DNA of 64,000 nt, taken from Alteribacter lacisalsi. Lineage in GTDB: Bacteria; Bacillota; Bacilli; Bacillales; Salisediminibacteriaceae. The notes below the pieces were generated by a model. It was not told the DNA's origin and made no database searches. It saw nothing but the letters and a program-made list of their open reading frames with translations. Made by a program: the position numbers and the translations under genes. Positions 1-7,954 of this stretch are shown here, one piece after another; position 1 is the first letter of the stretch; the number at the start of each line of letters is the position of its first letter. The DNA lies in the NCBI RefSeq assembly GCF_003226345.1, contig NZ_PDOF01000001.1, forward strand, positions 310,001 through 374,000, in the 5' to 3' direction.

Positions 1-174
1 TGGGAGTACAATATAAATTGTAAAAAAATCGTAAGAAACACTGGATTTGACGAACAATGACCGGAAATGACGAAAAGGAAGTCCTGATAAGGAGGCGTTC
101 AAAGAAGAGGCCAGGCAAAAACGAACAACACATACCTGTTCAGAAAATTTAAAATTTACAGGGGGAACGAACCG

Positions 175-783
175 ATGGCACAAAATCGAGAGTATTTTTT
201 GCGGAAAATGCATTCATTACTGGGAGTTATTCCGGTAGGTCTTTTTATAATTGTCCACTTTGGGGTTAACTACTTCTCCGTACGCGGAGAAGAGGAGTAC
301 AACCAGGCTGTTGCCTTTATGGAAAACCTTCCGTTCCGCTACGCAATGGAAATCTTCATTATTTTCCTGCCTATTCTTTTTCACGCAATCTACGGCATCT
401 ACATCGCCTTTCAGGCTCGTCACAATACAAGCTCGTATGGATATTTCCGTAACTGGATGTTCCGCCTCCAGCGTGTGACAGGCATTATCGTCCTGATCTT
501 TATGGCGTGGCACGTGTGGGAAACACGGATCGCTGCTGCAATGGGACAGGAAGTTAACTTCGACATGATGGCTAACATAGTAGAAAATCCGGTGGCACTG
601 GTTGCCTACCTGATCGGAATTTTAGCAACAACGTTCCACTTTGCTAACGGACTATGGTCCTTCGGTATCACGTGGGGCATTACCGTATCACCACGTTCAC
701 AGCAGATTTCCACGTATATTACGCTAGGGTTCTTCCTTGTCCTTTCTTATGTAGGCGTTGCGTCGATCCTGGCATTTCTTTAA
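175..783 (+). CDS. sdhC: Succinate dehydrogenase cytochrome b558 subunit
   Basis: Membrane anchor of succinate dehydrogenase (complex II). It binds the heme and passes electrons from SdhB to menaquinone in the cytoplasmic membrane. The 202-residue product has five hydrophobic segments and several membrane-embedded histidines (for example in WHVWE and the FHFANG region) that suit heme ligation; the length matches the Bacillus family. A GGGGGAACG ribosome site precedes the ATG. It is the first gene of sdhCAB, followed by sdhA after a 73-bp gap. The 174 bases upstream form an AT-rich leader in which I could not fix a promoter with confidence, because the window starts inside it. Confidence 0.95.
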   Translation: MAQNREYFLRKMHSLLGVIPVGLFIIVHFGVNYFSVRGEEEYNQAVAFMENLPFRYAMEIFIIFLPILFHAIYGIYIAFQARHNTSSYGYFRNWMFRLQRVTGIIVLIFMAWHVWETRIAAAMGQEVNFDMMANIVENPVALVAYLIGILATTFHFANGLWSFGITWGITVSPRSQQISTYITLGFFLVLSYVGVASILAFL

Positions 784-856
784 GTAAATCCGAAACCGTA
801 ATGAGGTCCTTTCACAGACAGGACGTCACCATGCACTATGAGAAGGAGTGTGTCGT

Positions 857-2632
857 ATGAGCAAAGGTAAAATTATCGTTGTCGGCGGCGGTCTTGCAGG
901 GCTTATGGCAACAATCAAGGCAGCCGAAGCCGGCATGAAAGTAGATTTGTTTTCTGTTGTTCCGGTAAAGAGATCCCACTCAGTATGCGCCCAGGGCGGT
1001 ATTAACGGGGCTCTTAATACAATGGGTGAGGGCGACTCCACCTGGGAGCACTTTGATGATTCAGTGTACGGAGGCGATTTCCTCGCCAACCAGCCGCCTG
1101 TAAAAGCGATGTGTGACGCGGCTCCGGGAATTATTCACCTGATGGACCGGATGGGCGTTATGTTCAACCGGACACCGGAAGGGCTTCTTGCACTCCGCCG
1201 CTTTGGTGGAACACAGCATCACCGTACAGCCTTCGCCGGTGCCACTACAGGCCAGCAGCTGCTGTACGCACTTGATGAGCAGGTCCGCCGTCACGAAGTG
1301 GCAGGACTTGTTACGAAATATGAAGGCTGGGAATTCCTCAGCGCAATTGTAGATGAAAGTGACGGCCGCTGCCGCGGGATTACCGCACAGAACCTTGCAA
1401 CGTCCGAAATGAAGTCGTTCAGGGCAGATGCTACGATTCTTGCCACAGGCGGACCGGGAATTATTTTCGGAAAATCAACCAACTCCATGATCAATACAGG
1501 CTATGCTGCTGCTGCTGTTTACAAGCAGGGAGCCTACTATGCGAACGGAGAGTTCATTCAGATTCACCCGACAGCGATTCCCGGAGACGACAAGCTGCGT
1601 CTCATGAGTGAATCCGCACGAGGGGAAGGCGGCCGTGTATGGACGTATAACGAAGATAACGAGCCGTGGTATTTCCTTGAGGAGAAATATCCTGCCTATG
1701 GAAACCTCGTCCCGCGTGATATTGCCACCCGTGAGATCTTCTCTGTATGTGTGGATCAGAAGCGCGGAATCAACGGAGAGAACATGGTTTACCTTGATCT
1801 TTCCCATAAAGATCCGAAAGAGCTTGATGTCAAGCTTGGCGGTATTATGGAGATCTATGAAAAATTCATGGGCGACGATCCGCGTAAAGTACCAATGAAG
1901 ATTTTCCCTGCGGTTCACTATTCCATGGGCGGACTGTGGATCGACTATGACCAGATGACGAATATTCCGGGTCTATTCGCTGCCGGTGAATGTGACTACT
2001 CCCAGCACGGAGCAAACCGCCTGGGCGCCAACTCACTTTTGTCTGCCATTTACGGAGGTATGGTTGCCGGACCTAAAGCGGTTGAATACATCAGCGGTCT
2101 TGAACAGGCCAGTGAGGACGTCAGCTCCCAGGTGTTTGACAGCCAGCTGATGAAAGATCAGCAGCAGTTTGAAGATATCCTGAAGATGGACGGGGACGAA
2201 AACGCGTTCAAGCTGCATCAGGAACTTGGTGAGTGGATGACCGACAACGTAACGGTTGTACGTGAGAACAAGCGCCTTCTTGAAACGGATGAGAAACTGC
2301 AGGAACTCATGGAGCGTTATAAAAACATTAATATCGATGATACAGCTAAATGGAGCAACCAGAGCGCTGCGTTTGTACGCCAGCTCGACGGCATGCTGAA
2401 CCTTGCCCGTGTTATAACGCTTGGTGCATACAACCGTAACGAAAGCCGCGGTGCCCATTATAAGCCGGAATTCCCGGACCGTAACGACGACGAGTGGATG
2501 AAGACAACGAAAGCGAAAATGAACACGTCTACAGGCGCCCCTGACTTTGAGTACGAAGATGTGGATGTATCCCTCATCAAGCCTCGTAAACGTGACTACA
2601 CGTCTAAGAAACAAGGGAGTGTCAAATCGTGA
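857..2632 (+). CDS. sdhA: Succinate dehydrogenase flavoprotein subunit
   Basis: Catalytic FAD subunit that oxidises succinate to fumarate. An N-terminal dinucleotide-binding motif VVGGGLAG lies at residues 8-15. RSHSVCAQGG around residue 39-48 contains the histidine (His41) that carries covalent FAD in this family. Further on are the usual HPT and RGEGG substrate-site motifs. I chose the ATG at 857, eight bases after AGAAGGAG, giving 591 residues; a GTG at 848 in the same frame lies inside that ribosome site and is unlikely. The stop overlaps the GTG start of sdhB, indicating translational coupling. Confidence 0.95.
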   Translation: MSKGKIIVVGGGLAGLMATIKAAEAGMKVDLFSVVPVKRSHSVCAQGGINGALNTMGEGDSTWEHFDDSVYGGDFLANQPPVKAMCDAAPGIIHLMDRMGVMFNRTPEGLLALRRFGGTQHHRTAFAGATTGQQLLYALDEQVRRHEVAGLVTKYEGWEFLSAIVDESDGRCRGITAQNLATSEMKSFRADATILATGGPGIIFGKSTNSMINTGYAAAAVYKQGAYYANGEFIQIHPTAIPGDDKLRLMSESARGEGGRVWTYNEDNEPWYFLEEKYPAYGNLVPRDIATREIFSVCVDQKRGINGENMVYLDLSHKDPKELDVKLGGIMEIYEKFMGDDPRKVPMKIFPAVHYSMGGLWIDYDQMTNIPGLFAAGECDYSQHGANRLGANSLLSAIYGGMVAGPKAVEYISGLEQASEDVSSQVFDSQLMKDQQQFEDILKMDGDENAFKLHQELGEWMTDNVTVVRENKRLLETDEKLQELMERYKNINIDDTAKWSNQSAAFVRQLDGMLNLARVITLGAYNRNESRGAHYKPEFPDRNDDEWMKTTKAKMNTSTGAPDFEYEDVDVSLIKPRKRDYTSKKQGSVKS

Positions 2633-3393
2633 GCGAAAAAACAATCCGTTTAGTCATTACCCGTCAGAAAGACCAGGAAGACAGCTCCTACAAGGAAGAA
2701 TTTGAGCTGCCCTACCGTGAAAACATGAACGTAATCTCGGCACTTATGGAAATCCGCCGTAACCCGGTAAACGCGAAGGGTGAAGAAACAACGGCTGTTT
2801 CCTGGGAAGCGAGTTGTCTTGAGGAGGTTTGCGGTGCCTGTTCGATGGTGATTAACGGAAAGCCCCGTCAGTCATGTACCGCACTCGTGGATCAACTTGA
2901 GCAGCCGATTCGCCTTGAGCCGATGAAAACATTCCCGGTTGTTCGTGACCTTGTGGTTGACCGTAGCCGTATGTTTGATTCCCTCAAGCGTGTAAAAGCG
3001 TGGGTGCCGATTGACGGTACCTACGATCTCGGACCGGGACCTCGTATGCCTGAAGCGAAACGCCAGTGGGCGTATGAACTTTCCAAGTGTATGACATGCG
3101 GTGTCTGTCTGGAAGCATGCCCGAACGTAAACGACAAGTCCGAATTTATCGGACCGGCGGCACTATCCCAGGTGCGTCTGTTTAACGCTCATCCAACAGG
3201 TGCAATGCATAAAGCCGAACGTTTGAATTCTCTCATGGACGGCGACGGAGGCCTCTCCAACTGCGGTAACTCGCAGAACTGTGTGCAGGCATGCCCGAAA
3301 GGCATCCCGCTCACCACATCCATTGCGGCACTTAACCGCGACACAACGCTGCAATCATTTAAAAACTTCTTCGGAAGTGACAATAACTTCTAA
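2629..3393 (+). CDS. sdhB: Succinate dehydrogenase iron-sulfur subunit
   Basis: Electron-transfer subunit linking the SdhA flavin to the SdhC heme. Cysteines 63, 68, 71 and 83 (SCLEEVCGAC...SC) form the plant-type 2Fe-2S site. CMTCGVCLEACP and NCVQACPKG in the C-terminal half supply the 4Fe-4S and 3Fe-4S ligands. The product is 254 residues, normal for the family. It starts at a GTG that overlaps the sdhA stop (GTGA). A perfect 13-bp hairpin follows eight bases after the stop. Confidence 0.95.
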   Translation: MSEKTIRLVITRQKDQEDSSYKEEFELPYRENMNVISALMEIRRNPVNAKGEETTAVSWEASCLEEVCGACSMVINGKPRQSCTALVDQLEQPIRLEPMKTFPVVRDLVVDRSRMFDSLKRVKAWVPIDGTYDLGPGPRMPEAKRQWAYELSKCMTCGVCLEACPNVNDKSEFIGPAALSQVRLFNAHPTGAMHKAERLNSLMDGDGGLSNCGNSQNCVQACPKGIPLTTSIAALNRDTTLQSFKNFFGSDNNF

Positions 3394-3400
3394 GACAAAC

Positions 3401-3433
3401 GGAAAAGGACAGCGGAAATTGCTGTCCTTTTCC
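3401..3433 (+). terminator. Intrinsic terminator of sdhCAB
   Basis: GGAAAAGGACAGC pairs perfectly with GCTGTCCTTTTCC across a 7-base loop, with the U-rich part inside the right arm. It directly follows sdhB. Confidence 0.75.
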
Positions 3434-3446
3434 TGCAGCCAGAGTG

Positions 3447-3464
3447 TGAATGAATGTTCATTCA
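3447..3464. promoter_or_regulatory. Candidate FadR operator
   Basis: TGAATGAATGTTCATTCA is an 8-2-8 perfect inverted repeat. It closely fits the operator of the TetR-type fatty-acid regulator FadR of Bacillus (from memory TGAATGA-NTAN-TCATTCA). The next gene on this strand is ysmA, an acyl-CoA thioesterase, about 200 bases downstream. The match is seen in the sequence; the assignment to FadR is inference. Confidence 0.55.
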
Positions 3465-3486
3465 TATCGGGGTGCCGTTTAGGGAT

Positions 3487-3548
3487 GGAAGCTTTATAAA
3501 GCTTCCGCCTGAAGCGTAATAGAACAGCAGGTTTTACGAAAAAAACTA
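3487..3548 (+). repeat. Relic 3' end of the dispersed MITE-like repeat
   Basis: TTCCGCCTGAAGCG, then AGAACAGCAGGTTTTACGAAAA, matches the 3' end of the full copy ending at 20280 (TCCGCCTGTAGCGG ... CAATCTTTACGAAAACAGC). Its left edge is a perfect 20-base palindrome, GGAAGCTTTATAAAGCTTCC (3487-3506). The rest of the element is missing. Confidence 0.55.
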
Positions 3549-3550
3549 AA

Positions 3551-3610
3551 GACAATAAATATTTTCTATGGACAATAAGGCTGCGCTAAGGACAATAACT
3601 CTCCGCGCAG
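3551..3610 (+). repeat. 20-bp-period array, GACAATAA core, three units
   Basis: GACAATAA recurs at 3551, 3571 and 3591, exactly 20 bases apart, each followed by an unrelated 12-base spacer. The TAA triplets at 3556, 3576 and 3596 fall in three different reading frames. The array lies between the sdhB terminator and ysmA. Confidence 0.7.
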
Positions 3611-3667
3611 ATGAAAAAACAAACGCTCATCGCGCGGTTGAATACTATATTAAGGAGATGAGATTCA

Positions 3668-4126
3668 ATGGCGGTATCAGATTACATCGAAGATCTAGAA
3701 AAATGGCAGTCAGAATTCAGGCACAGCTATCCTGTGACGGTCCGTTTTTCCGAAACCGATGCTTTCGGTCATTTAAACAATACAGTATCCTTCGTTTATT
3801 TTGAGCAGGGAAGAATCAATTTCTTTAAAGAAATTGGCTTTGGGGAAGAGTGGTTTGCCAGCGGAGGAGAAGGTATTCCGGTAACAGCAGACCTGCACTG
3901 CGATTATAGACGCCAGGTGTTTTTTGATGAGCAGCTTGACGTTCAGGTAAAAGTAGCCGAAATCGGCAATTCCTCCATGGACCTCCACTATCTGATTACG
4001 AACGCATCGGGTAAGGTGTGCATGACGGGAAGAGGACGGATGGTTCAGGTGTCACGTAAAACCGGAAAACCGATAAAATGGAGTGAAACGGCACTCGAAA
4101 AACTTAATGTTTCCAGGAGTCAGTAG
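3668..4126 (+). CDS. ysmA: Acyl-CoA thioesterase, 4HBT hot-dog family
   Basis: Predicted cytoplasmic hydrolase of acyl-CoA thioesters. RFSETDAFGHLNN at residues 26-38 is the typical 4-hydroxybenzoyl-CoA thioesterase motif, with Asp31 as the likely catalytic acid; 152 residues is a normal length. A ribosome site AAGGAGATG lies just before the ATG. The same position between sdhB and gerE is held by ysmA in B. subtilis. The candidate FadR operator upstream suggests a link to fatty-acid breakdown. The natural substrate cannot be read from the sequence. Confidence 0.85.
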   Translation: MAVSDYIEDLEKWQSEFRHSYPVTVRFSETDAFGHLNNTVSFVYFEQGRINFFKEIGFGEEWFASGGEGIPVTADLHCDYRRQVFFDEQLDVQVKVAEIGNSSMDLHYLITNASGKVCMTGRGRMVQVSRKTGKPIKWSETALEKLNVSRSQ

Positions 4127-4190
4127 AGAGTCAAAAACCTTGCGGCAAATTACCGGATTAATCCGCGCTCTTTTATCGAAATCCCAAGTC

Positions 4191-4218
4191 ACACCCGATC
4201 GACCGCTGACATAGGATA
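4191..4218 (+). promoter_or_regulatory. Sigma-K-type promoter of gerE
   Basis: CACA (-35, AC at 4191-4192) is followed after 17 bases by CATAGGATA (4210-4218), a full match to the sigma-K -10 pattern CATANNNTA. In B. subtilis gerE is transcribed by sigma-K in the mother cell, so the placement fits. Confidence 0.65.
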
Positions 4219-4282
4219 ACATGACTAAATACTAATCAACCCGCCAATGTATCAGCAGCCCATGCAAGAAAGGGTGAAATTA

Positions 4283-4507
4283 TTGAAAGAGCACGATTTC
4301 CGGCCAAAACCGCTATTAACCAAACGAGAACGTGAAGTATTCGAGCTACTGGTTCAAGATAAGACAACTAAAGAAATCGCATCAGAATTGTTCATCTCTG
4401 AAAAGACTGTACGAAATCATATATCCAACACAATGCAGAAGCTTGGGGTAAAGGGGCGCTCACAAGCAGTTATCGAATTGATCCGACTAGGGGAACTCAA
4501 AATATAA
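4283..4507 (+). CDS. gerE: Late mother-cell transcription regulator GerE
   Basis: Small DNA-binding regulator that tunes late coat genes during sporulation. Nearly the whole protein is a LuxR-type helix-turn-helix ([14 protein letters not shown], then KEIASELF and [15 protein letters not shown]). I chose the TTG at 4283, eight bases after GAAAGGG. It gives 74 residues beginning MKEHDF, the length and start style of B. subtilis GerE (from memory MKEKEF). Upstream in-frame ATGs at 4247 and 4262 would add up to 12 residues but have poorer ribosome sites. The gene stands alone behind a sigma-K-like promoter and ends at a hairpin. Confidence 0.9.
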   Translation: MKEHDFRPKPLLTKREREVFELLVQDKTTKEIASELFISEKTVRNHISNTMQKLGVKGRSQAVIELIRLGELKI

Positions 4508-4513
4508 TGACAG

Positions 4514-4541
4514 CCGGCTTCTGTTCAGGAAGCCGGTTTCA
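4514..4541 (+). terminator. Terminator of gerE
   Basis: CCGGCTTC pairs with GAAGCCGG across a 7-base loop; TTTCATTGTTTT follows. Confidence 0.7.
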
Positions 4542-4566
4542 TTGTTTTCCCGAAGTGGCGGGACCG

Positions 4567-4595
4567 TTGACACTGATTGAGCCTTACATTATGCT
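4567..4595 (+). promoter_or_regulatory. Sigma-A promoter of glcT
   Basis: TTGACA, 17 bases, TATGCT, ending 34 bases before the glcT ATG. This is the only convincing vegetative promoter in the gap. Confidence 0.7.
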
Positions 4596-4629
4596 AAAAC
4601 GAGAATCGACAGAGGAAAGGTAATTGGGC

Positions 4630-5472
4630 ATGCCTCATAATTATATCGTGGAAAAAGTTCTGAATAACAATGTTGTGGTTGCAAAGGGAACCGGTCATGA
4701 AGAATTTATAATGATCGGGAAGGGGATTGGCTTTGGAAAAAAGAAAGGCAGTCACCTTGATGATGAAAATTTTGAAAAGGTATTCAAACTGTATGATCAG
4801 GAGGAACAGGAGCTTTACAAGCAGCTGTTAAAAGATCTGGACCCTGCTGTTCTCGAAGTAGTCTATGAAGCCATACTCCATATACAGAAACGGCTTAATA
4901 TGCCTTTAAATGAACATATTCATATCGGCCTTACCGACCACATTGCGTTTGCAGTAAAAAGGATCCGGCAGGGACTTGAAATTAAAAATCCGTTTCTAAA
5001 GGATACAGAACTGCTGTACCCGCGGGAATATCAAATTGCCGAAGAGGTAGTCGCTTTTCTCAACAGCCGCCTTAAGGCAGGTCTTCCGCCGGCAGAAACC
5101 GGCTTTGTTGCCCTGCATATACACAGTGCAGTATCGGACAAGCCTCTTTCAGCAGTGAACGAACATGCGGGTCTTTTACTCAGGCTGATCATTGTAATCG
5201 AAAATCAGCTGAATATAAAGATTGATAAGCAGAGTATTGATTACGCACGTCTTCTAAGCCACCTGCGGCGTGTCATTGATCGTGCAGAGAAGGTCGAATC
5301 CGGCGGGGAGGAACAGGAAAAGCTCGCATGGCTCTTGAAACAGGAGTATCCGGTGTGCTACAATCTTTCATGGAAGCTGATTAGAATTATTCAGCAGGAT
5401 CTGCGTAAAACTGTGCCCGAGTCAGAAACCGTTTACATCACGGTTCATCTGCAAAGGCTCATAACTTCATAA
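4630..5472 (+). CDS. glcT: Transcription antiterminator GlcT
   Basis: BglG/SacY-family RNA-binding protein. When glucose is present it binds an RNA hairpin in the ptsG leader and prevents termination. The N-terminal ~60 residues are the CAT RNA-binding domain (YIVEKVLNNNVVVAKG). Two PRD domains follow, with phosphorylatable histidines in HIHIGLTDH and VALHIHSAV, through which the PTS controls the protein. The ATG at 4630 has AGAGGAAAGG nine bases upstream; an in-frame TTG at 4624 lies too close to it. The target RNA leader lies just after the gene, which confirms the identity. Confidence 0.93.
   Translation: MPHNYIVEKVLNNNVVVAKGTGHEEFIMIGKGIGFGKKKGSHLDDENFEKVFKLYDQEEQELYKQLLKDLDPAVLEVVYEAILHIQKRLNMPLNEHIHIGLTDHIAFAVKRIRQGLEIKNPFLKDTELLYPREYQIAEEVVAFLNSRLKAGLPPAETGFVALHIHSAVSDKPLSAVNEHAGLLLRLIIVIENQLNIKIDKQSIDYARLLSHLRRVIDRAEKVESGGEEQEKLAWLLKQEYPVCYNLSWKLIRIIQQDLRKTVPESETVYITVHLQRLITS
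5335..5364 (+). promoter_or_regulatory. Candidate sigma-A promoter of ptsGHI inside glcT
   Basis: TTGAAA, 18 bases, TACAAT inside the 3' end of glcT, about 120 bases before the antiterminator hairpin. Only 14 bases separate the glcT stop from that hairpin, so a ptsG promoter has to lie within glcT, or ptsG is transcribed by readthrough. Confidence 0.5.
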
Positions 5473-5486
5473 ACTTGTATACGTTT

Positions 5487-5622
5487 ACGTGTTACTGATT
5501 CGATCAGGCATGAGTAAAAAGGTGTATACGACCTGCAGGCAGGGGATACCTAACATTAAAAGGTTCCATTGCTCTGGTGGAGGCCGTATATCATTTTTTA
5601 CTCATGCCTTTTTGTGTTTTTT
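5487..5622 (+). promoter_or_regulatory. GlcT antiterminator (RAT) and overlapping terminator
   Basis: ACGTGTTACTGATTCGATC at 5487-5505, continuing into AGGCATGAGT to 5515, closely resembles the B. subtilis ptsG RAT as I remember it. Its 3' part is the left arm of a terminator: AGGCATGAGTAAAAA (5506-5520) pairs perfectly with TTTTTACTCATGCCT (5595-5609), followed by TTTTGTGTTTTTT. The arms are separated by 74 bases that contain a second stem, TATACG (5525-5530) with CGTATA (5585-5590). Bound GlcT should hold the RAT hairpin and block the terminator. Confidence 0.85.
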
Positions 5623-5677
5623 ACGCAGCCTCAGGTTCTTAATGACAGCGTTCCCAAAACGAGAAGGAGGTTTTTAT

Positions 5678-7663
5678 ATGAGTACAGCAGCCGCTGAAAA
5701 GAATAATGTGTTCAGTAATCTCTTTGGTCTGCTCCAGCGGATCGGACGATCACTTATGCTCCCGGTTTCCGTTCTTCCGGCAGCCGGACTTCTGCTTGGA
5801 ATCGGGCACGAAAACGTGCTGGATATACCTGTAATGACAGAAGCAGGGGGGATTATCTTTGCCAATCTGGCTCTGATTTTTGCCATCGGGGTTGCTATTG
5901 GACTGTCTGACGGAGATGGGGTAGCAGGACTGGCAGCCGTAATCGGGTATCTGATTATGAATCAGACACTTGGCATTCTGGCAGAATACCGGGGACTTGA
6001 AACCGAGGCGGTTCTTGGAATTGAATCGCTTGGAATGGGGGTATTCGGGGGTATCATTATCGGTATTACCGCCTCGTACCTTTATAACAGGTTTCACAGG
6101 ATTGAACTTCCCCAGTTTCTGGGTTTTTTCGGAGGAAAACGTTTTGTTCCGATCATTACAGCTGCAGTAAGTGTGGTTCTGGGTGCCATCCTCGTTTTTG
6201 TATGGCCCCCGATCCAGCAGGCAATTGATTACTTAAGTGTTCTTGCTACTGAAACAGGCACAACAATTGCAGCATTTATTTTCGGTTTTGGACAGCGGAT
6301 TCTTATTCCGTTTGGTCTCCATCACATCTTCTATCAGCCATTCTGGTTTGAGTTTGGACAGTATACCACTCAGGCCGGGGAGACGGTGCGCGGGGATATG
6401 AACCGCTATTTTGCAGGAGATCCTGAAGCTGGTACGTTTATGGCCGGACTATTCCCATTCATGCTCTTTGGTCTCCCGGCGGCAGCACTGGCCATTTATC
6501 ATGAAGCAGACAAAGCGAAGAAAAAAGCAGTCGCGGGGATTATGGGTTCTGCCGCTCTGACAAGCTTTCTAACGGGGATTACCGAACCAATTGAATTTGC
6601 CTTTCTTTTCGTAGCACCGGTTCTGTTCCTGATCCACTGTATTCTTGCAGGATTTTCATTTGTAGTCATGGACCTGCTCAATGTTAAAGCCGGCTTCACA
6701 TTTTCCGGCGGTTTTATTGATTATGTGCTCTATTGGAACTTCTCCACCAATGCATGGATGGTAATTCCGGTCGGACTTGTTTTCGCAGTTCTGTACTACT
6801 TTGGTTTCCGCTTTGCAATCCGGAAGTTTAATCTCCAGACCCCGGGACGGGAGAAGGATACAGACGATGGAAAAGAAGAAGCGCGGCCGTCCAAAGAGCT
6901 TGCCCGTAATGTTCTTACGGCACTTGGCGGCAAAAAGAACATCAGCAAGCTGGATGCGTGTATTACCCGCCTTCGTGTAACCGTAAACAGCAAGAACGAA
7001 GTAAACAAAGGTGAGCTGAAAAAATTAGGTGCTTCAGGTGTTATGGAAGTGGGTAATAATATACAAGCTATCTTTGGAACGAAATCTGATACACTTAAAG
7101 GTCAGATTAAGGATTTAATTGACGGAAAAGAAGTATCGGAAGACCTTGACGAACAGGAAACCGATGATACGAAAGTCGTTCCTGGCGATGGGGGCGGCCA
7201 TTCCGGTGAGCTGGATTTTGCAATGCCGATTGAGGGCCGGCTGATGGATCTGTCTGAAGTTCCGGATCAGGTTTTCTCGGAACGGATGATGGGTGACGGT
7301 TTTGCAGTTGATCCAAAAAACGGTCTTGTCAAATCGCCGGTTAATGGTAAAGTAATGAATGTCTTCCCAACGAAACATGCAATAGGCATTGAGGCTGACA
7401 GCGGACATGAAATTCTGATACACTTTGGTATTGATACAGTCAATCTTAAAGGCGACGGCTTTGAGGCACTGATCGAGGAAGGTGACAGTGTCAGACAGGG
7501 TCAGGAGTTATTAAAGGTTGATTTGGACAAAATTAGAGAGAGAGTACCCTCTTTAATTACCCCTGTCGTGTTTACCAACCTTCAGGAAGGTGAAGCGGTC
7601 AAGCTTCAAAAGCAAGGCTCTGTTTCCCAGGGGAATACAGGAATCATTGAAATTACAAAATAA
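5678..7663 (+). CDS. ptsG: PTS glucose-specific transporter subunit IICBA
   Basis: Imports and phosphorylates glucose at the membrane. The order is EIIC (about residues 15-400, many membrane spans), EIIB around residues 410-485 with phospho-Cys428 in LDACITRLRVTV, and a C-terminal EIIA. The EIIA phospho-histidine is His582 in HFGIDTV, with a helper histidine in KHAIGIE. The ATG at 5678 follows GAAGGAGG and gives 661 residues; the open frame continues upstream through the leader but has no other ribosome site. Expression should depend on GlcT. Glucose rather than N-acetylglucosamine is inferred from the GlcT/RAT pairing and from ptsHI downstream. Confidence 0.92.
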   Translation: MSTAAAEKNNVFSNLFGLLQRIGRSLMLPVSVLPAAGLLLGIGHENVLDIPVMTEAGGIIFANLALIFAIGVAIGLSDGDGVAGLAAVIGYLIMNQTLGILAEYRGLETEAVLGIESLGMGVFGGIIIGITASYLYNRFHRIELPQFLGFFGGKRFVPIITAAVSVVLGAILVFVWPPIQQAIDYLSVLATETGTTIAAFIFGFGQRILIPFGLHHIFYQPFWFEFGQYTTQAGETVRGDMNRYFAGDPEAGTFMAGLFPFMLFGLPAAALAIYHEADKAKKKAVAGIMGSAALTSFLTGITEPIEFAFLFVAPVLFLIHCILAGFSFVVMDLLNVKAGFTFSGGFIDYVLYWNFSTNAWMVIPVGLVFAVLYYFGFRFAIRKFNLQTPGREKDTDDGKEEARPSKELARNVLTALGGKKNISKLDACITRLRVTVNSKNEVNKGELKKLGASGVMEVGNNIQAIFGTKSDTLKGQIKDLIDGKEVSEDLDEQETDDTKVVPGDGGGHSGELDFAMPIEGRLMDLSEVPDQVFSERMMGDGFAVDPKNGLVKSPVNGKVMNVFPTKHAIGIEADSGHEILIHFGIDTVNLKGDGFEALIEEGDSVRQGQELLKVDLDKIRERVPSLITPVVFTNLQEGEAVKLQKQGSVSQGNTGIIEITK

Positions 7664-7690
7664 TATCTAATTCAGAAGGAGTGTTTTCTC

Positions 7691-7954
7691 ATGGCAGAAA
7701 AGAACTTTAAAATCACAGCAGAAACAGGAATCCACGCACGTCCGGCAACGCAGCTCGTTAACAAAGCAGGACAGTATGAATCTGAAGTCACACTTGAGCA
7801 TAACGGAAAATCCGTAAACCTTAAGTCCATTATGGGTGTAATGAGTCTTGGCGTCGGGCAGGGAGCAGAAGTTACCATTAAAGCTGAAGGTTCAGACGAG
7901 GAAGAAGCAATCAAAGGTCTTGAAGAAGTCATGAAAGAAGGACTGGCTGAATAA
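7691..7954 (+). CDS. ptsH: Phosphocarrier protein HPr
   Basis: Carries the phosphoryl group from enzyme I to the EIIA domains. His15 ([11 protein letters not shown]) is the catalytic site. Ser46 (LKSIMGV) is the residue phosphorylated by HPr kinase for CcpA-dependent catabolite repression; both lie at their canonical positions in the 87-residue product. AGAAGGAG precedes the ATG. The stop overlaps the ptsI start (TAATG). Confidence 0.97.
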   Translation: MAEKNFKITAETGIHARPATQLVNKAGQYESEVTLEHNGKSVNLKSIMGVMSLGVGQGAEVTIKAEGSDEEEAIKGLEEVMKEGLAE

